NCBI GenBank assembly: GCA_016845175.1
Contig: JAERTD010000109.1
Coordinates: 1 to 56,132, forward strand
DNA: 56,132 nt
Reading direction: 5' to 3'
DNA from: Bacteroidota bacterium
GTDB lineage: Bacteria; Bacteroidota; Bacteroidia; Bacteroidales; F082
This document shows positions 25,600 to 36,360 of the stretch, one piece after another (the stretch's first letter is position 1; every line of letters starts with the position of its first letter). Below the pieces are notes generated by a model that was not told the DNA's origin, made no database searches, and worked only from the letters and a program-made list of their open reading frames with translations. Made by a program: the position numbers and the translations under genes.

Positions 25600-26346
25600 C
25601 TACATCTCTTCCAGGTCAGCTATTAATGCCTCCTCCATAATAATGGAATAGGAATAGCCTGCACCAAAATCCTTATCAATGGCAATGATACCTTCAAAGG
25701 TAACAACGGCATCAATGTTTACAATATCAGTGGTGGTAATGGTCAGGTCAAAATTACCATCATGATCAGTTCCGTCCTGCATATGTGCCCAGTTTCTGTT
25801 CATAATAGCAGTATTGAACTTGGTAATTTTACCTCTGACTCTCACCTTTTTGCCGTTATATTTCTCTTTGTTGGAAAAAAGTTCGGCAATGGTAACGCCA
25901 CCCGCTGCCTTGCCAATTTTAATATCTTTTTTCACAATCTCGGGTTTCTGTGGAGTGGTGCCCATGACAGGGGCTGATTGAGCCTGCGGACTCGTGCCGT
26001 GTGCATGTGAATGTGCAGAGGGATCAGTACTTACATCCTGAATGAAATACACAGAAGGAAAGGTTTTGTCAAGTTCCTTGCTGTGAAAATCTTTCATTTC
26101 ATAACCCTGATTAAAATACAGTGTTTGTCCATTCTCAACTTCCAATCTGGAAATGGCCATCCAGTATTCAACTTCACCCTCCTGTACCAGACAATAAGTG
26201 TAGTTGGATGTTTGAATAAACTCTTTAATGGTGCCGCTATAATCGAAGTTATTGACTTGCTGCTCCGTATTGGTAGTTGTTGTATTATTACATGAAGTGA
26301 AAAGTATAATTAAACTTAAAGATAGTACTGTCAGAATTGATTTCAT
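25600..26346 (-). CDS. Lipoprotein with C-terminal OB-fold-like domain
   Basis: 248 residues. A lipoprotein signal peptide has its lipidated cysteine at C19 (LIILFTSCNN). A Thr/Asn-rich spacer leads to a small N-terminal domain (about 33-107: FDYSGTIKEFIQTSNYTYCL, VEYWMAIS). A His/Ser/Pro/Gln linker (HSHAHGTSPQAQSAP, about 113-127) precedes a C-terminal domain of about 95 residues (VTIAELFSNKEKYNGKKVRV, then RGKITKFN, NWAHMQDGTDHDGNFDLTIT and VVTFEGIIAIDKDFGAGY). That domain is of the OB-fold, nucleic-acid-binding-like lipoprotein kind common in Bacteroidota. Function unknown; likely at the outer or inner membrane facing the periplasm. One arm of the REP-like repeat appears in the linker. Confidence 0.8.
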   Translation of the reverse strand: MKSILTVLSLSLIILFTSCNNTTTTNTEQQVNNFDYSGTIKEFIQTSNYTYCLVQEGEVEYWMAISRLEVENGQTLYFNQGYEMKDFHSKELDKTFPSVYFIQDVSTDPSAHSHAHGTSPQAQSAPVMGTTPQKPEIVKKDIKIGKAAGGVTIAELFSNKEKYNGKKVRVRGKITKFNTAIMNRNWAHMQDGTDHDGNFDLTITTTDIVNIDAVVTFEGIIAIDKDFGAGYSYSIIMEEALIADLEEM

Positions 26347-26389
26347 GTTACTGTGTTATGTGAGTATTTAATTGAGTTGTTTCGCAATA

Positions 26390-27670
26390 TTAATAAGCGA
26401 AAAGTGGAAAATCACGCATCATGTCGTTTACTCTTTTTCTTACGGAATCGAGAACGCCTTCATCTTCAATGTTGGAAATAACTTCATCAATTAAACCAAC
26501 AATTGGGTCCATGTGGTTTTCTTTTAATCCACGGCTGCTAATAGCTGGAGTACCCACACGCAATCCACTGGTTTGGAAGGGTGAACGGCTGTCAAAAGGA
26601 ACCATATTTTTGTTGATGGTGATGTCTGCTTTTACTAATGTGTTTTCAACAATTTTACCGCTTAGGTCAGGGAATTTGCTACGTAAATCTATAAGCATAA
26701 GATGGTTGTCGGTACCATCAGAGATGACTTTATAGCCCCTGTCAGTGAATGACTTGGACATTACTTCGGCATTTTTCTTTAGCTGCAGGATGTATTCAAA
26801 GTAGGAATCGCTTAAAGCTTCACCGAAGGCCACTGCCTTGGATGCAATCACATGCTCCAAGGGTCCGCCTTGTACGCCTGGAAAAACTGCTGAATTTAAA
26901 ATGGTAGACATCATTTTCACCACACCTTTGGGTGTTTTAAGTCCCCATGGATTTTCGAAATCCTCACCCATCAGTATCATACCTCCTCTTGGCCCCCTCA
27001 GAGTTTTATGAGTTGTTGTGGTTACGATGTGGCAGTGTTCAATGGGATCGTTAAGAATGCCTTTAGCAATTAAACCAGCGGGATGGGCAATATCTGCCAT
27101 AAGAATGGCTCCGATTTCATCAGCCAAATCACGCATGCGGGCATAATCCCAGTCACGAGAATAGGCAGATGCTCCAGCAATGATCATCTTGGGCTTTTCT
27201 TTTTTGGCCAACATTTCCATCTCGTCATAATCCACAGTGCCAGTTTCTTCTTTTACCTTATAAGCAATAGGGTTGTAGAGGATCCCTGAAGAGTTTACAA
27301 ATGAACCATGGGATAAGTGGCCACCGTGTGAAAGATCAAGGCCCATAAAGGTATCACCTGGTTTCAGGCATGCCAGAAAGACTGCCATATTTGCCTGTGC
27401 CCCTGAGTGAGGCTGAACATTAGCGTACTCAGCATCAAAAAGTTCACAAGCTCTGTCGATGGCCAGTTGCTCACTTTGGTCAACAATCTGACAACCGCCA
27501 TAATAGCGTTTCCCAGGATAACCTTCGGCATATTTATTGGTCATCACCGACCCCATGGCTTCCATCACCTGAGGACTTACAAAGTTTTCTGAAGCGATTA
27601 ATTCAATGCCGTGCATCTGACGGTCTCTTTCTTGCTTTATCAGGTCAAATATCTGTTGATCTCTTTCCAT
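26390..27670 (-). CDS. glyA: Serine hydroxymethyltransferase
   Basis: 426 residues. This PLP enzyme interconverts serine and glycine with transfer of a one-carbon unit to tetrahydrofolate. The N-terminal [19 protein letters not shown] (23-41), [14 protein letters not shown] (47-60) and the PLP-lysine segment [14 protein letters not shown] (K222) are all intact. Length and motifs are typical of bacterial GlyA. A -7 promoter element lies 47 bases upstream. The downstream lipoprotein gene starts 43 bases after the glyA stop and may be read from the same transcript. Confidence 0.97.
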   Translation of the reverse strand: MERDQQIFDLIKQERDRQMHGIELIASENFVSPQVMEAMGSVMTNKYAEGYPGKRYYGGCQIVDQSEQLAIDRACELFDAEYANVQPHSGAQANMAVFLACLKPGDTFMGLDLSHGGHLSHGSFVNSSGILYNPIAYKVKEETGTVDYDEMEMLAKKEKPKMIIAGASAYSRDWDYARMRDLADEIGAILMADIAHPAGLIAKGILNDPIEHCHIVTTTTHKTLRGPRGGMILMGEDFENPWGLKTPKGVVKMMSTILNSAVFPGVQGGPLEHVIASKAVAFGEALSDSYFEYILQLKKNAEVMSKSFTDRGYKVISDGTDNHLMLIDLRSKFPDLSGKIVENTLVKADITINKNMVPFDSRSPFQTSGLRVGTPAISSRGLKENHMDPIVGLIDEVISNIEDEGVLDSVRKRVNDMMRDFPLFAY

Positions 27671-27717
27671 TATTATGTGATTTTAAGCTGGATACTTGGA
27701 TAATATTTTCAAAGCAA

Positions 27718-27725
27718 CAAATGTA
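27718..27725 (-). promoter_or_regulatory. -7 promoter element (TACATTTG) for glyA
   Basis: Minus-strand TACATTTG matches TAnnTTTG, predicting a leader of about 40 nt. The rest of the 275-bp glyA/M16 divergent gap (27671-27945) is AT-rich; I recognise nothing else in it. Confidence 0.5.
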
Positions 27726-27945
27726 TTAATTATTTCAGTACTCGATTATAAAATAAATTCACTCTAAATTGAGTTATCATTGTTATGTTTGTGCTCAATC
27801 CGGTTGTTTCAGAGATCATGAAAAGCCCCTGAAGTAATGGCGTGATCGCTACATTGATGCCCGATTGCCATGGGATTAACAACCTCGTTTCATAACTGCT
27901 GACTTTTTGTTGATCCTTGACTCATGAGTATTAGAGATAAAATGA

Positions 27946-29181
27946 ATGATAGACTATCAAAAACATACACTGGACAACGGCTTAACCGTAATTGTTCATC
28001 AGGATAGTTCCACACCAATTGTTGCCATGAATATTGTGTACAAGGTGGGTTCTAAGAATGAAAGTGCTGACAAAACTGGCTTTGCGCATTTATTCGAGCA
28101 TCTTATGTTTGGCGGTTCAGTAAATATACCCAAGTATGATGAACCCTTGCAGGGTGCTGGAGGTGATAATAATGCATTCACCAATGCCGATTTTACTGAT
28201 TACTACCTAACCTTACCCAAAAACAATCTGGAAACAGCTTTTTGGCTTGAATCTGATCGCATGTATTCGTTAGCATTCAACCAGAATAGCCTGGATGTAC
28301 AGCGTCAGGTTGTTATTGAAGAATTCAAGCAAAATTATTTGAACCAGCCTTATGGTGATGTATATCTGTTATTGAAACCTTTGGCTTATAAAAGCCATCC
28401 TTACCAATGGAATACCATTGGAAAAGACATCACTCATATTGAACAGGCTACTATGGGTGAAGTCCGCTCATTTTATGATAACTATTACAATCCAAACAAT
28501 GCCATTCTTAGCGTTGTGGGTGATGTTGATACGGATGAGGTGTTGGGCCTAGCAGACAAATGGTTTGCTTCCATTAGCTCGCCTGATCCTCATCTCAATG
28601 GATATCCCGCTGAACCTGAACAGCTGGAAATGAGAAGACAGGTTGTACACAGAGATGTCCCACAGGATGCCCTGTATATGGCCTGGCATATGCCTGGAAG
28701 AATGGATCAAAAATTTTACCATTGTGACCTGATTTCAGATTTACTGAGCAATGGTAATTCCTCAAGATTGTACCAGTCTTTGGTAAAAAAACAACAACTG
28801 TTTACTGATATAAATGCCTTTGTAAGTGGCGATCAGGACCCTGGATTGTTTATTGTTTCTGGTAAAGTTACAAATGGTGTAGCCATGGAAATTGCTGAGG
28901 AGGCTGTGGTAAATGATCTTAACAAGTTGATTAATAATGATTTGGAAGAGGGTGAATTAAAAAAGGTTAAGAATAAAATTGAATCTACCCTGATTTTTTC
29001 ACAAATTTCAGTATTGAATAAAGCCATGAATTTGGGTTACTATGAGTTATTGGGAGATGTGGCTAATTTTAATACAGAGGTGGACCGGTATATGGCGGTT
29101 ACCACTGAAGATATCAGGCAAACTGCCTCTTCACTTTTTAAACCTGCCAATACCAATGTCCTTCATTATTTAAAAAAATAA
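27946..29181 (+). CDS. M16-family zinc peptidase, catalytic subunit
   Basis: 411 residues. The inverted zinc motif HxxEH is H48-L-F-E51-H52 (GFAHLFEHLMFGG), with the downstream glutamate ligand probably E125 in RQVVIEEF. GGDNNAFTNADFTDYY (72-87) is the usual segment after the motif. Two M16 half-domains of about 200 residues are present. No signal peptide is visible, which suggests a cytoplasmic location or export by another route. It lies 14 bases upstream of a second M16 gene lacking the motif. This matches the heterodimeric bacterial M16B arrangement, in which one subunit is catalytic and the other supplies substrate-contact residues. Confidence 0.9.
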   Translation: MIDYQKHTLDNGLTVIVHQDSSTPIVAMNIVYKVGSKNESADKTGFAHLFEHLMFGGSVNIPKYDEPLQGAGGDNNAFTNADFTDYYLTLPKNNLETAFWLESDRMYSLAFNQNSLDVQRQVVIEEFKQNYLNQPYGDVYLLLKPLAYKSHPYQWNTIGKDITHIEQATMGEVRSFYDNYYNPNNAILSVVGDVDTDEVLGLADKWFASISSPDPHLNGYPAEPEQLEMRRQVVHRDVPQDALYMAWHMPGRMDQKFYHCDLISDLLSNGNSSRLYQSLVKKQQLFTDINAFVSGDQDPGLFIVSGKVTNGVAMEIAEEAVVNDLNKLINNDLEEGELKKVKNKIESTLIFSQISVLNKAMNLGYYELLGDVANFNTEVDRYMAVTTEDIRQTASSLFKPANTNVLHYLKK

Positions 29182-29195
29182 CGAGCCGTAGCAGA

Positions 29196-30512
29196 ATGAA
29201 AATCAACTACCCAAATAGAACACAACAACCACGTATTGCCAGTCCATTGGAACTTGGCCTGCAGGAGCCTGAACAGCTTGTGTTGCAGAATGGAAGCAGT
29301 GCCTATCTCATCAAACAGGGCAAGGATGAAGTTTGTAGAATCGATTTTGTGGTTAAGGCTGGTTCTGCCTATCAGGAGAAGATGTTGGTGGCTTCAGGTG
29401 TTAGTAAATTGTTAAAGGAAGGGACTTCCACACTCAATTCGAAACAAATCGCGGATACACTCGATTTTCATGGGGCATATTTTGAAAGCAGTATTTCAAA
29501 GGACAGTGCCGTTTTCAGTTTGTTTACATTGAGCAAGCACTTGGATGCGCTGCTGCCACTGTTTAGTTCCTTGATTTTCGATGCAAGCTTTCCTGAGCAT
29601 GAAATCAACCTCTATTTGGAACGCCAAAAGCAAGAATTTTTAGTAAACTCAGAAAAGGTGAGGTTCAGGGCTATGCTGGAGTTTAATAAACTTGTTTTTG
29701 GAGAAGGAACGGCCTACGGACAGATTGCCAGTCTGGAGGACTATAATCATATGAGTCGTGAAGACGTGCTTTCCTTTTATAATAGGTATTACCAACCCGA
29801 GAATGTCTATCTGATCGTAAGTGGTCATATCACGGATCATCTGCTGTCTTTATTGGAATCCAATTTTGGACATCAACAAGGTGGACAATATGTAGCATCA
29901 GAAAAAAAGGCTTTTACACAACCCATCAATACAAGACAGTGTTTTGTGAAAAAGGAAAATAGCATGCAGTCAGCCATACGCGTAGGTACTCCCATCATGA
30001 ACAAATTGCATCCTCATTACAACCAGTTTGTGTTACTCAATACCGTTTTAGGTGGCTATTTTGGCTCACGTCTAATGTCCAATTTACGAGAAGAAAAGGG
30101 GTTGACCTATGGGGTGAATACCTTTATTACTAATTATGAGCATGGAGGTTATTTTTCAGTTTCCACTGAAGTGAATGTGGATGCATCGGAATTGGCCTTA
30201 AGCGAAATATGTAAGGAAATGGAGCTTCTCAGAACCGAAGAGGTTCCCAATGAGGAGTTGGATCTGGTGAAGCAATATTTATATGGGACCTTTCTCCGAA
30301 ATTTTGACGGAGCCTTTTCACTGGCCGAACGGTTTAAATCTGTGATGGACTTTGGACTGGATTTGGGTTTTTACCAAAAGAGTTTGGAAGAAATCCTACG
30401 AACTGACGCCAAACAATTGATGGAGATGGCCAGGCTTTACCTCCGGGAAGAAAATATGATTAAATTAGTAGTAGGTGGAATGGACGATTATGCTTCTTTC
30501 ATACAATCATGA
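29196..30512 (+). CDS. M16-family peptidase, non-catalytic subunit
   Basis: 438 residues. Clearly M16-like in fold (SGVSKLLKEGTSTLNSKQIA at the place of the zinc motif, RFRAMLEFNKLVFGEG, YYQPENVYLIVSGHI), but HxxEH is missing. It keeps the C-terminal SRLMSNLREEKGLTYGVNTF segment, whose Arg/Tyr pair contacts substrate in paired M16 enzymes. It should therefore form a heterodimer with the preceding gene product. Its last four bases overlap the start of the next gene (ATGA), indicating translational coupling with a secreted protein. Confidence 0.9.
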   Translation: MKINYPNRTQQPRIASPLELGLQEPEQLVLQNGSSAYLIKQGKDEVCRIDFVVKAGSAYQEKMLVASGVSKLLKEGTSTLNSKQIADTLDFHGAYFESSISKDSAVFSLFTLSKHLDALLPLFSSLIFDASFPEHEINLYLERQKQEFLVNSEKVRFRAMLEFNKLVFGEGTAYGQIASLEDYNHMSREDVLSFYNRYYQPENVYLIVSGHITDHLLSLLESNFGHQQGGQYVASEKKAFTQPINTRQCFVKKENSMQSAIRVGTPIMNKLHPHYNQFVLLNTVLGGYFGSRLMSNLREEKGLTYGVNTFITNYEHGGYFSVSTEVNVDASELALSEICKEMELLRTEEVPNEELDLVKQYLYGTFLRNFDGAFSLAERFKSVMDFGLDLGFYQKSLEEILRTDAKQLMEMARLYLREENMIKLVVGGMDDYASFIQS

Positions 30513-32593
30513 TTGCCAGAAACAAATATAAAGTTGGAGTGAAAGTTTTGGGATTTCCAATACTTGCCGGTTATCAATCGACTTTTTGTAAGTTGATTCT
30601 TCTGTTGCTGTTATGCTTTGGTCTGGAGTATAAAGGATTATACGCACAACAACCGGCTCAATTAACCTGTTTGGAAGTTGTAGCTGATGATGTTATTGCA
30701 CGATGGGAAGCCCCTTCTGATTTAACAGGATTTCAGCATTATTTACTGCATTATTCCTTCGATGGCAACTCTTTTTCAGATGTGTCGGGACCTATTACGA
30801 ATCTCTCGTATCAGCACAATAACATACAGGCTGCTACCGGTATCAGGTTTTTGTTTGTAGAAGCCGTTTTTAATACAGGTAGCGCTTATTCTGATACACT
30901 GCAAACCATCTGGTTGCGCCTGAATAATTTTGTGCCGGATTATAACCCGGTACTCTTGGTGTGGAATGCTGTGGCGGACCCTTTGCCTTCAGGAGCTGAC
31001 CCAAGTTATGAAGTGTATCAGGAATTTCCACCTTCTTCAAACAATTGGGTGTTGAAAGCAAGTACCACAGATTTAAGATACACAGAAACCGTTTTGGTAT
31101 GTGATGATTCTGTGAATTATAAGGTAGTACAGAATAACAGCTTTGGTTGCAGCTCTGTGTCTAATATTAATGGGGCGCGTTTTGCCACAATAGTTGAACC
31201 CCCACCACCATTGATTGACAGCATTAGCGTAACCTTTGATGGACATGCTGTTTTTGGATGGGAACCCTCAGCACTTGCCCTGGGTTATTTCGTGTTTAGA
31301 TGGGAAGGAAATTCCTGGATAAAAATCGATACCACCCAGCAGTCCTATTATGTGGATACCACTGTGAATGCCTGTCTTTATCAGTATTCCTATACGGTGG
31401 AAATGCGTGATACCTGCCTCAACGACGGTCCCAAAGATGAAACCGAGGCAAGAACCAATATGTTGCTGGATACCTTGATATACAATAGCTGCGACAAAGC
31501 CATCCGGGCTGAATGGACTGCCTATCAGTATCCTGATCCTAGTGCTTATGAAATCTGGTGCAGTATCGATGGAGCTGACTTTGTGAAGGTTGGAGAAGTG
31601 GATGGCAATACCACCGGGTTTGATCATGACAATCCTCAGGTACAAAGCCAGTATTCCTATTACATTCGGGCCATATTTGCCACCGGAACTTCCACTACCT
31701 GTGTGAAGTCGGTTTTTACCCCGGACTATGTTCGGCCTGCTGATATTTATTTCGCCAATGCCGATGTGGAACCAACAAACAACATCCATCTCAAAATGTT
31801 CCTGGATACCATACCCAATGCCTGTAGCTGGGAATTATGGCGAAGTGAGCTAAACGGAGGTAACCCTTCGGTCTTGGAGTATATACCTAAAACTTCATCC
31901 ACTCTTAGTGTGGAGACATATACGGACTCTACAGCTAACCCCAGTGCTGGTTTTTATGATTATTATTTAATTGCTCTGGATAGCTGTGGTGATGAGGTAT
32001 TTACTTCAAATATGCTCACCACCATCTGGCTCACAGGTGAAAAACAAACCGACAATGTTAATGTACTCAATTGGAATGCTTTTGAAGGATGGAATGTGGA
32101 TGTGGAAGAATACGATATCTACCGTATGATCGGAACCCAGGAGCCTCAGCAACCCATAGCTTCAGTGGCTTCTACAGTTTTTAGCTATACCGATAATGTG
32201 GATGCCCTTGGGCAGCAAAATGGGCAGCTCACTTATTGGGTTGAGGCAAAAGAAAACGCTAATAATAGTTATGGTTTTTTGGAAAAGAGTAAGTCCAATC
32301 GCCTGCCCTTGTTTATCGAGTCGAAACTCTATATGCCCACAGCCTTTAAGCCCGGAGGTTATACACCTACATATAAACCGGTTTTTACCTATTTTGGCGG
32401 AAGGACCTATTTGTTCCAGATCTATAATCGTTGGGGGCAGCTCATTTTCGAGACCGATGATTCGGATGAGGCCTGGGATGGGACCCACAAGAATCAGCCC
32501 GTACCTCAGGGGGCTTATGTGTACCGCTTAGTATATACCGGGCAGGATGAAATCACCCACGAGCAAAAGGGTTTTTTCAATGTAATTTATTAA
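30509..32593 (+). CDS. T9SS-exported protein with gliding-motility-type C-terminal sorting domain
   Basis: 694 residues. A basic N-terminus precedes a hydrophobic signal segment (about 28-46, ending GLYAQQ). The body is a series of fibronectin-III-like beta domains with repeated texts such as 'YEIWCSIDGADFVKVGEVDG', 'YSYTVEMRDTC' and 'YDIYRMIGTQEPQQP'. Regularly spaced cysteines may form disulfides. The last 88 residues (from 607) carry the CHU_C / type B sorting domain: PTAFKP, FQIYNRWGQLIFET, AWDGTHKNQPVPQGAYVYRL and a C-terminal KGFFNVIY. Such domains direct export by the type IX system. The cargo is probably a cell-surface or secreted adhesive or sensing protein; no enzyme domain is visible. 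The ATG overlaps the M16 stop. Confidence 0.88.
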   Translation: MIARNKYKVGVKVLGFPILAGYQSTFCKLILLLLLCFGLEYKGLYAQQPAQLTCLEVVADDVIARWEAPSDLTGFQHYLLHYSFDGNSFSDVSGPITNLSYQHNNIQAATGIRFLFVEAVFNTGSAYSDTLQTIWLRLNNFVPDYNPVLLVWNAVADPLPSGADPSYEVYQEFPPSSNNWVLKASTTDLRYTETVLVCDDSVNYKVVQNNSFGCSSVSNINGARFATIVEPPPPLIDSISVTFDGHAVFGWEPSALALGYFVFRWEGNSWIKIDTTQQSYYVDTTVNACLYQYSYTVEMRDTCLNDGPKDETEARTNMLLDTLIYNSCDKAIRAEWTAYQYPDPSAYEIWCSIDGADFVKVGEVDGNTTGFDHDNPQVQSQYSYYIRAIFATGTSTTCVKSVFTPDYVRPADIYFANADVEPTNNIHLKMFLDTIPNACSWELWRSELNGGNPSVLEYIPKTSSTLSVETYTDSTANPSAGFYDYYLIALDSCGDEVFTSNMLTTIWLTGEKQTDNVNVLNWNAFEGWNVDVEEYDIYRMIGTQEPQQPIASVASTVFSYTDNVDALGQQNGQLTYWVEAKENANNSYGFLEKSKSNRLPLFIESKLYMPTAFKPGGYTPTYKPVFTYFGGRTYLFQIYNRWGQLIFETDDSDEAWDGTHKNQPVPQGAYVYRLVYTGQDEITHEQKGFFNVIY

Positions 32594-32678
32594 AAACTTG
32601 ATACAATTTCGATAACCAACTGGTCCAAGTCTCCAGGCTTATACCTCGCATATATCAATCGCTAAAAAATCTTGCGTA

Positions 32679-32770
32679 TAGCTTCGGTTTCTAAATACTT
32701 TTAATACCTCTACTTTGAATTATCAGTCATTAATTTCATAAAACATGTTAAATACAAATTGCCGAAGCTA
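32679..32770. repeat. Long-range inverted repeat upstream of guaB
   Basis: TAGCTTCGG at 32679-32687 is the exact complement of CCGAAGCTA at 32762-32770, 74 bases apart, in the 236-bp gap before guaB. The interval contains -7-like words (TACTTTTA, CTACTTTG). It lies upstream of the main guaB -7 boxes, so it is more likely a DNA-level element or repeat than an RNA leader. Confidence 0.35.
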
Positions 32771-32789
32771 GTGGCATCACTTATGTTAT

Positions 32790-32806
32790 TAATTTTGGTA
32801 CTTTTG
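32790..32806 (+). promoter_or_regulatory. Tandem -7 elements for guaB
   Basis: Two perfect TAnnTTTG words, TAATTTTG (32790-32797) and TACTTTTG (32799-32806), lie nine bases apart and 23-32 bases before the guaB ATG, suggesting two alternative transcription starts. Confidence 0.55.
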
Positions 32807-32817
32807 CACAATTTTAA

Positions 32818-34311
<1,494 letters not shown>

Positions 34312-34331
34312 AATTAATATTAGATTGAATT

Positions 34332-36338
34332 ATGAGTAAAACAGTGAAATTATTTCTGCTTTGTGTTTTCATTACTGCCGGTTCAGTAAATGCATGGGCT
34401 CAGACATCTGTCGATAACAAAGTATTGCTGACAGTAGGAAATGACAAAGTAAAAGTAAGTGAGTTTTTGCAAGTATATGAGAAGAATAATACCCAGACCG
34501 ATAAGGATGAGGCTGGTTATTTAAAGGATTATCTCGATTTATATATCAACTTTAAATTAAAGGTTAAGGAAGCTGAAGCACTGAAACTGGATACCATCCC
34601 GTCCTTTGTGAAGGAACTGGCAGGTTACCGCAAGCAGCTGGCCAAGCCCTATTTTATTGATGAAAGTGTTAATGAAGCCCTACTACAGGAGGCCTATGAT
34701 AGAAAACAATTTGATATCCGTGGCAGCCACATTCTGATTATGGTAGATGAAAATGCAACCGCGGCTGATACATTGGCGGCCTATGAGAAAATCTTGAAAA
34801 TAAAAGCAGAAATTGATGGGGGGATGGACTTTGCAGAGGCAGCTGTGGCCTACTCTGATGACCCATCGGCCAAAGACAGGGAAGCCGGACAAGGTCAACC
34901 AGTCAGAACCGGTAATAAAGGCGACCTGGGTTATTTTACTGTATTCAATATGGTATATCCATTCGAGAATGTAGCCTATGCTACTACTCCAGGTACAGTA
35001 TCTGATCCGGTAAGAACGAAATTTGGTTACCACCTGATTTATGTCAAAGAGAAAAGCCCGGCATTGGGTGCTGTCCAGGTAGCCCATATCTATGTGGCTG
35101 TTCGTGCCGATGCATCAGAAGATGATGCGGCCCGAAAAACTGAAAAAGTAGATAATATATATGCCAAAATACAGGGAGGAATGTCTTTTGAAGATGCTGT
35201 GGTTCAGTATTCTGAAGACAAAGGTTCTGCCCGCAATGGAGGTGAATTGTCAAAGTTTACCTGTAATCGGGTGGTTCCTGAGTTTGTGGTCGCTGCCAAA
35301 TCGCTGGAGGTTGGCGAGGTATCTGCTCCTGTAAAAACCATGTATGGTTACCATATCATCAAACTGTTAAGCCGTGAAACACCAGGTACATTCGAAGATG
35401 AGAAAAACCATATAAAAGACAGAGTTACCAAGGATAAGAGAGCCCAGAAAAGCGAAAAAGCTGTCATCGCCAAGATAAAATCAGAAAATGGTTATAAAGT
35501 TTATGAAAAGGCTAAACTTGCTGCTTTCAGTAGTATTGATACCAGTGTATTGGTAAAAAAATATAAGGCGGATACTACGGGCAGTTTCAGTAAGCCCATT
35601 ATTAGAATCGGCAAACACAAGGTGAGCCAACAGGAGTTTTTGCAATATGTCGAAGATAAGCAGCAAAAACAGGAGAATATGGACCGTTGGGTTTATCTGG
35701 AAAAACTCTTTGGTGTGTTTTCCGATGAACAGTGTATGGTATATGAAGACAGCCAGCTGGAAGCCAAATACCCTGATTTTAAAGCCTTGATGCAAGAATA
35801 TCACGATGGTATCCTCTTGTTTAATCTTACTGATGAAAAAGTCTGGTCGAAAGCGGTAAAAGACACCCTGGGACTGCAAAAATTCTTCGAAATGCATCGT
35901 GGAGATTATAGATGGGACGAAAGAGCCAATGCTACTGTCTATAGTGTTCGCGACAAGGAGGAAGTGCAAAAAGTAATGACCATTATCAAAGCCCACGACA
36001 ATGCAGGTGATGTGGCTGCTCAGATTAAAGCTGATAGCCTATTGTCTGTGAAGATTGAACCTGACATTTTTGAAAAAGGCGACAATAAACTGCTTGATCA
36101 GGTCGACTGGAAAGCAGGAAACATCGAAGTGATACAATCAGATGTCGAACAACTCGTTTCTATTGTTAAGATCAATGAGGTATTGGAACCAGCTTATAAA
36201 GAACTGGATGATTCCAGAGGAATTGTAACGGCAGATTACCAGAACCATTTGGAAAAAGAATGGATCAAAGCCTTGAAATCCAAATATCCTGTGGTGGTTA
36301 ATGAAGAGGTGCTTCGCGTCATGATGTCAGAAAAATAG
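34332..36338 (+). CDS. Periplasmic peptidyl-prolyl isomerase with two parvulin domains
   Basis: 668 residues. The signal peptide ends near AWAQ (residue 24). A SurA-like helical N-terminal region (about 30-125) is followed by two parvulin-type rotamase domains. The first is near 128-240 (IRGSHILIMV, AYSDDPSAKD, GDLGYFTVFNMVYPFEN, FGYHLIYVKEKSP). The second is near 241-350 (VQVAHIYVAV, YSEDKGSARNGGELSKFT, YGYHIIKLLSRETPG). A helical tail of about 300 residues without a recognised domain ends the protein. It is likely a chaperone/isomerase for outer-membrane or surface proteins. First of three consecutive foldase-like genes. Confidence 0.9.
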   Translation: MSKTVKLFLLCVFITAGSVNAWAQTSVDNKVLLTVGNDKVKVSEFLQVYEKNNTQTDKDEAGYLKDYLDLYINFKLKVKEAEALKLDTIPSFVKELAGYRKQLAKPYFIDESVNEALLQEAYDRKQFDIRGSHILIMVDENATAADTLAAYEKILKIKAEIDGGMDFAEAAVAYSDDPSAKDREAGQGQPVRTGNKGDLGYFTVFNMVYPFENVAYATTPGTVSDPVRTKFGYHLIYVKEKSPALGAVQVAHIYVAVRADASEDDAARKTEKVDNIYAKIQGGMSFEDAVVQYSEDKGSARNGGELSKFTCNRVVPEFVVAAKSLEVGEVSAPVKTMYGYHIIKLLSRETPGTFEDEKNHIKDRVTKDKRAQKSEKAVIAKIKSENGYKVYEKAKLAAFSSIDTSVLVKKYKADTTGSFSKPIIRIGKHKVSQQEFLQYVEDKQQKQENMDRWVYLEKLFGVFSDEQCMVYEDSQLEAKYPDFKALMQEYHDGILLFNLTDEKVWSKAVKDTLGLQKFFEMHRGDYRWDERANATVYSVRDKEEVQKVMTIIKAHDNAGDVAAQIKADSLLSVKIEPDIFEKGDNKLLDQVDWKAGNIEVIQSDVEQLVSIVKINEVLEPAYKELDDSRGIVTADYQNHLEKEWIKALKSKYPVVVNEEVLRVMMSEK

Positions 36339-36360
36339 AAGCTTCATTTATACATGATTT

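Noticed and set aside
29196..30512. Second catalytic M16 peptidase
   Set aside because: The HxxEH zinc motif is absent at the aligned position, so it is called the non-catalytic partner.
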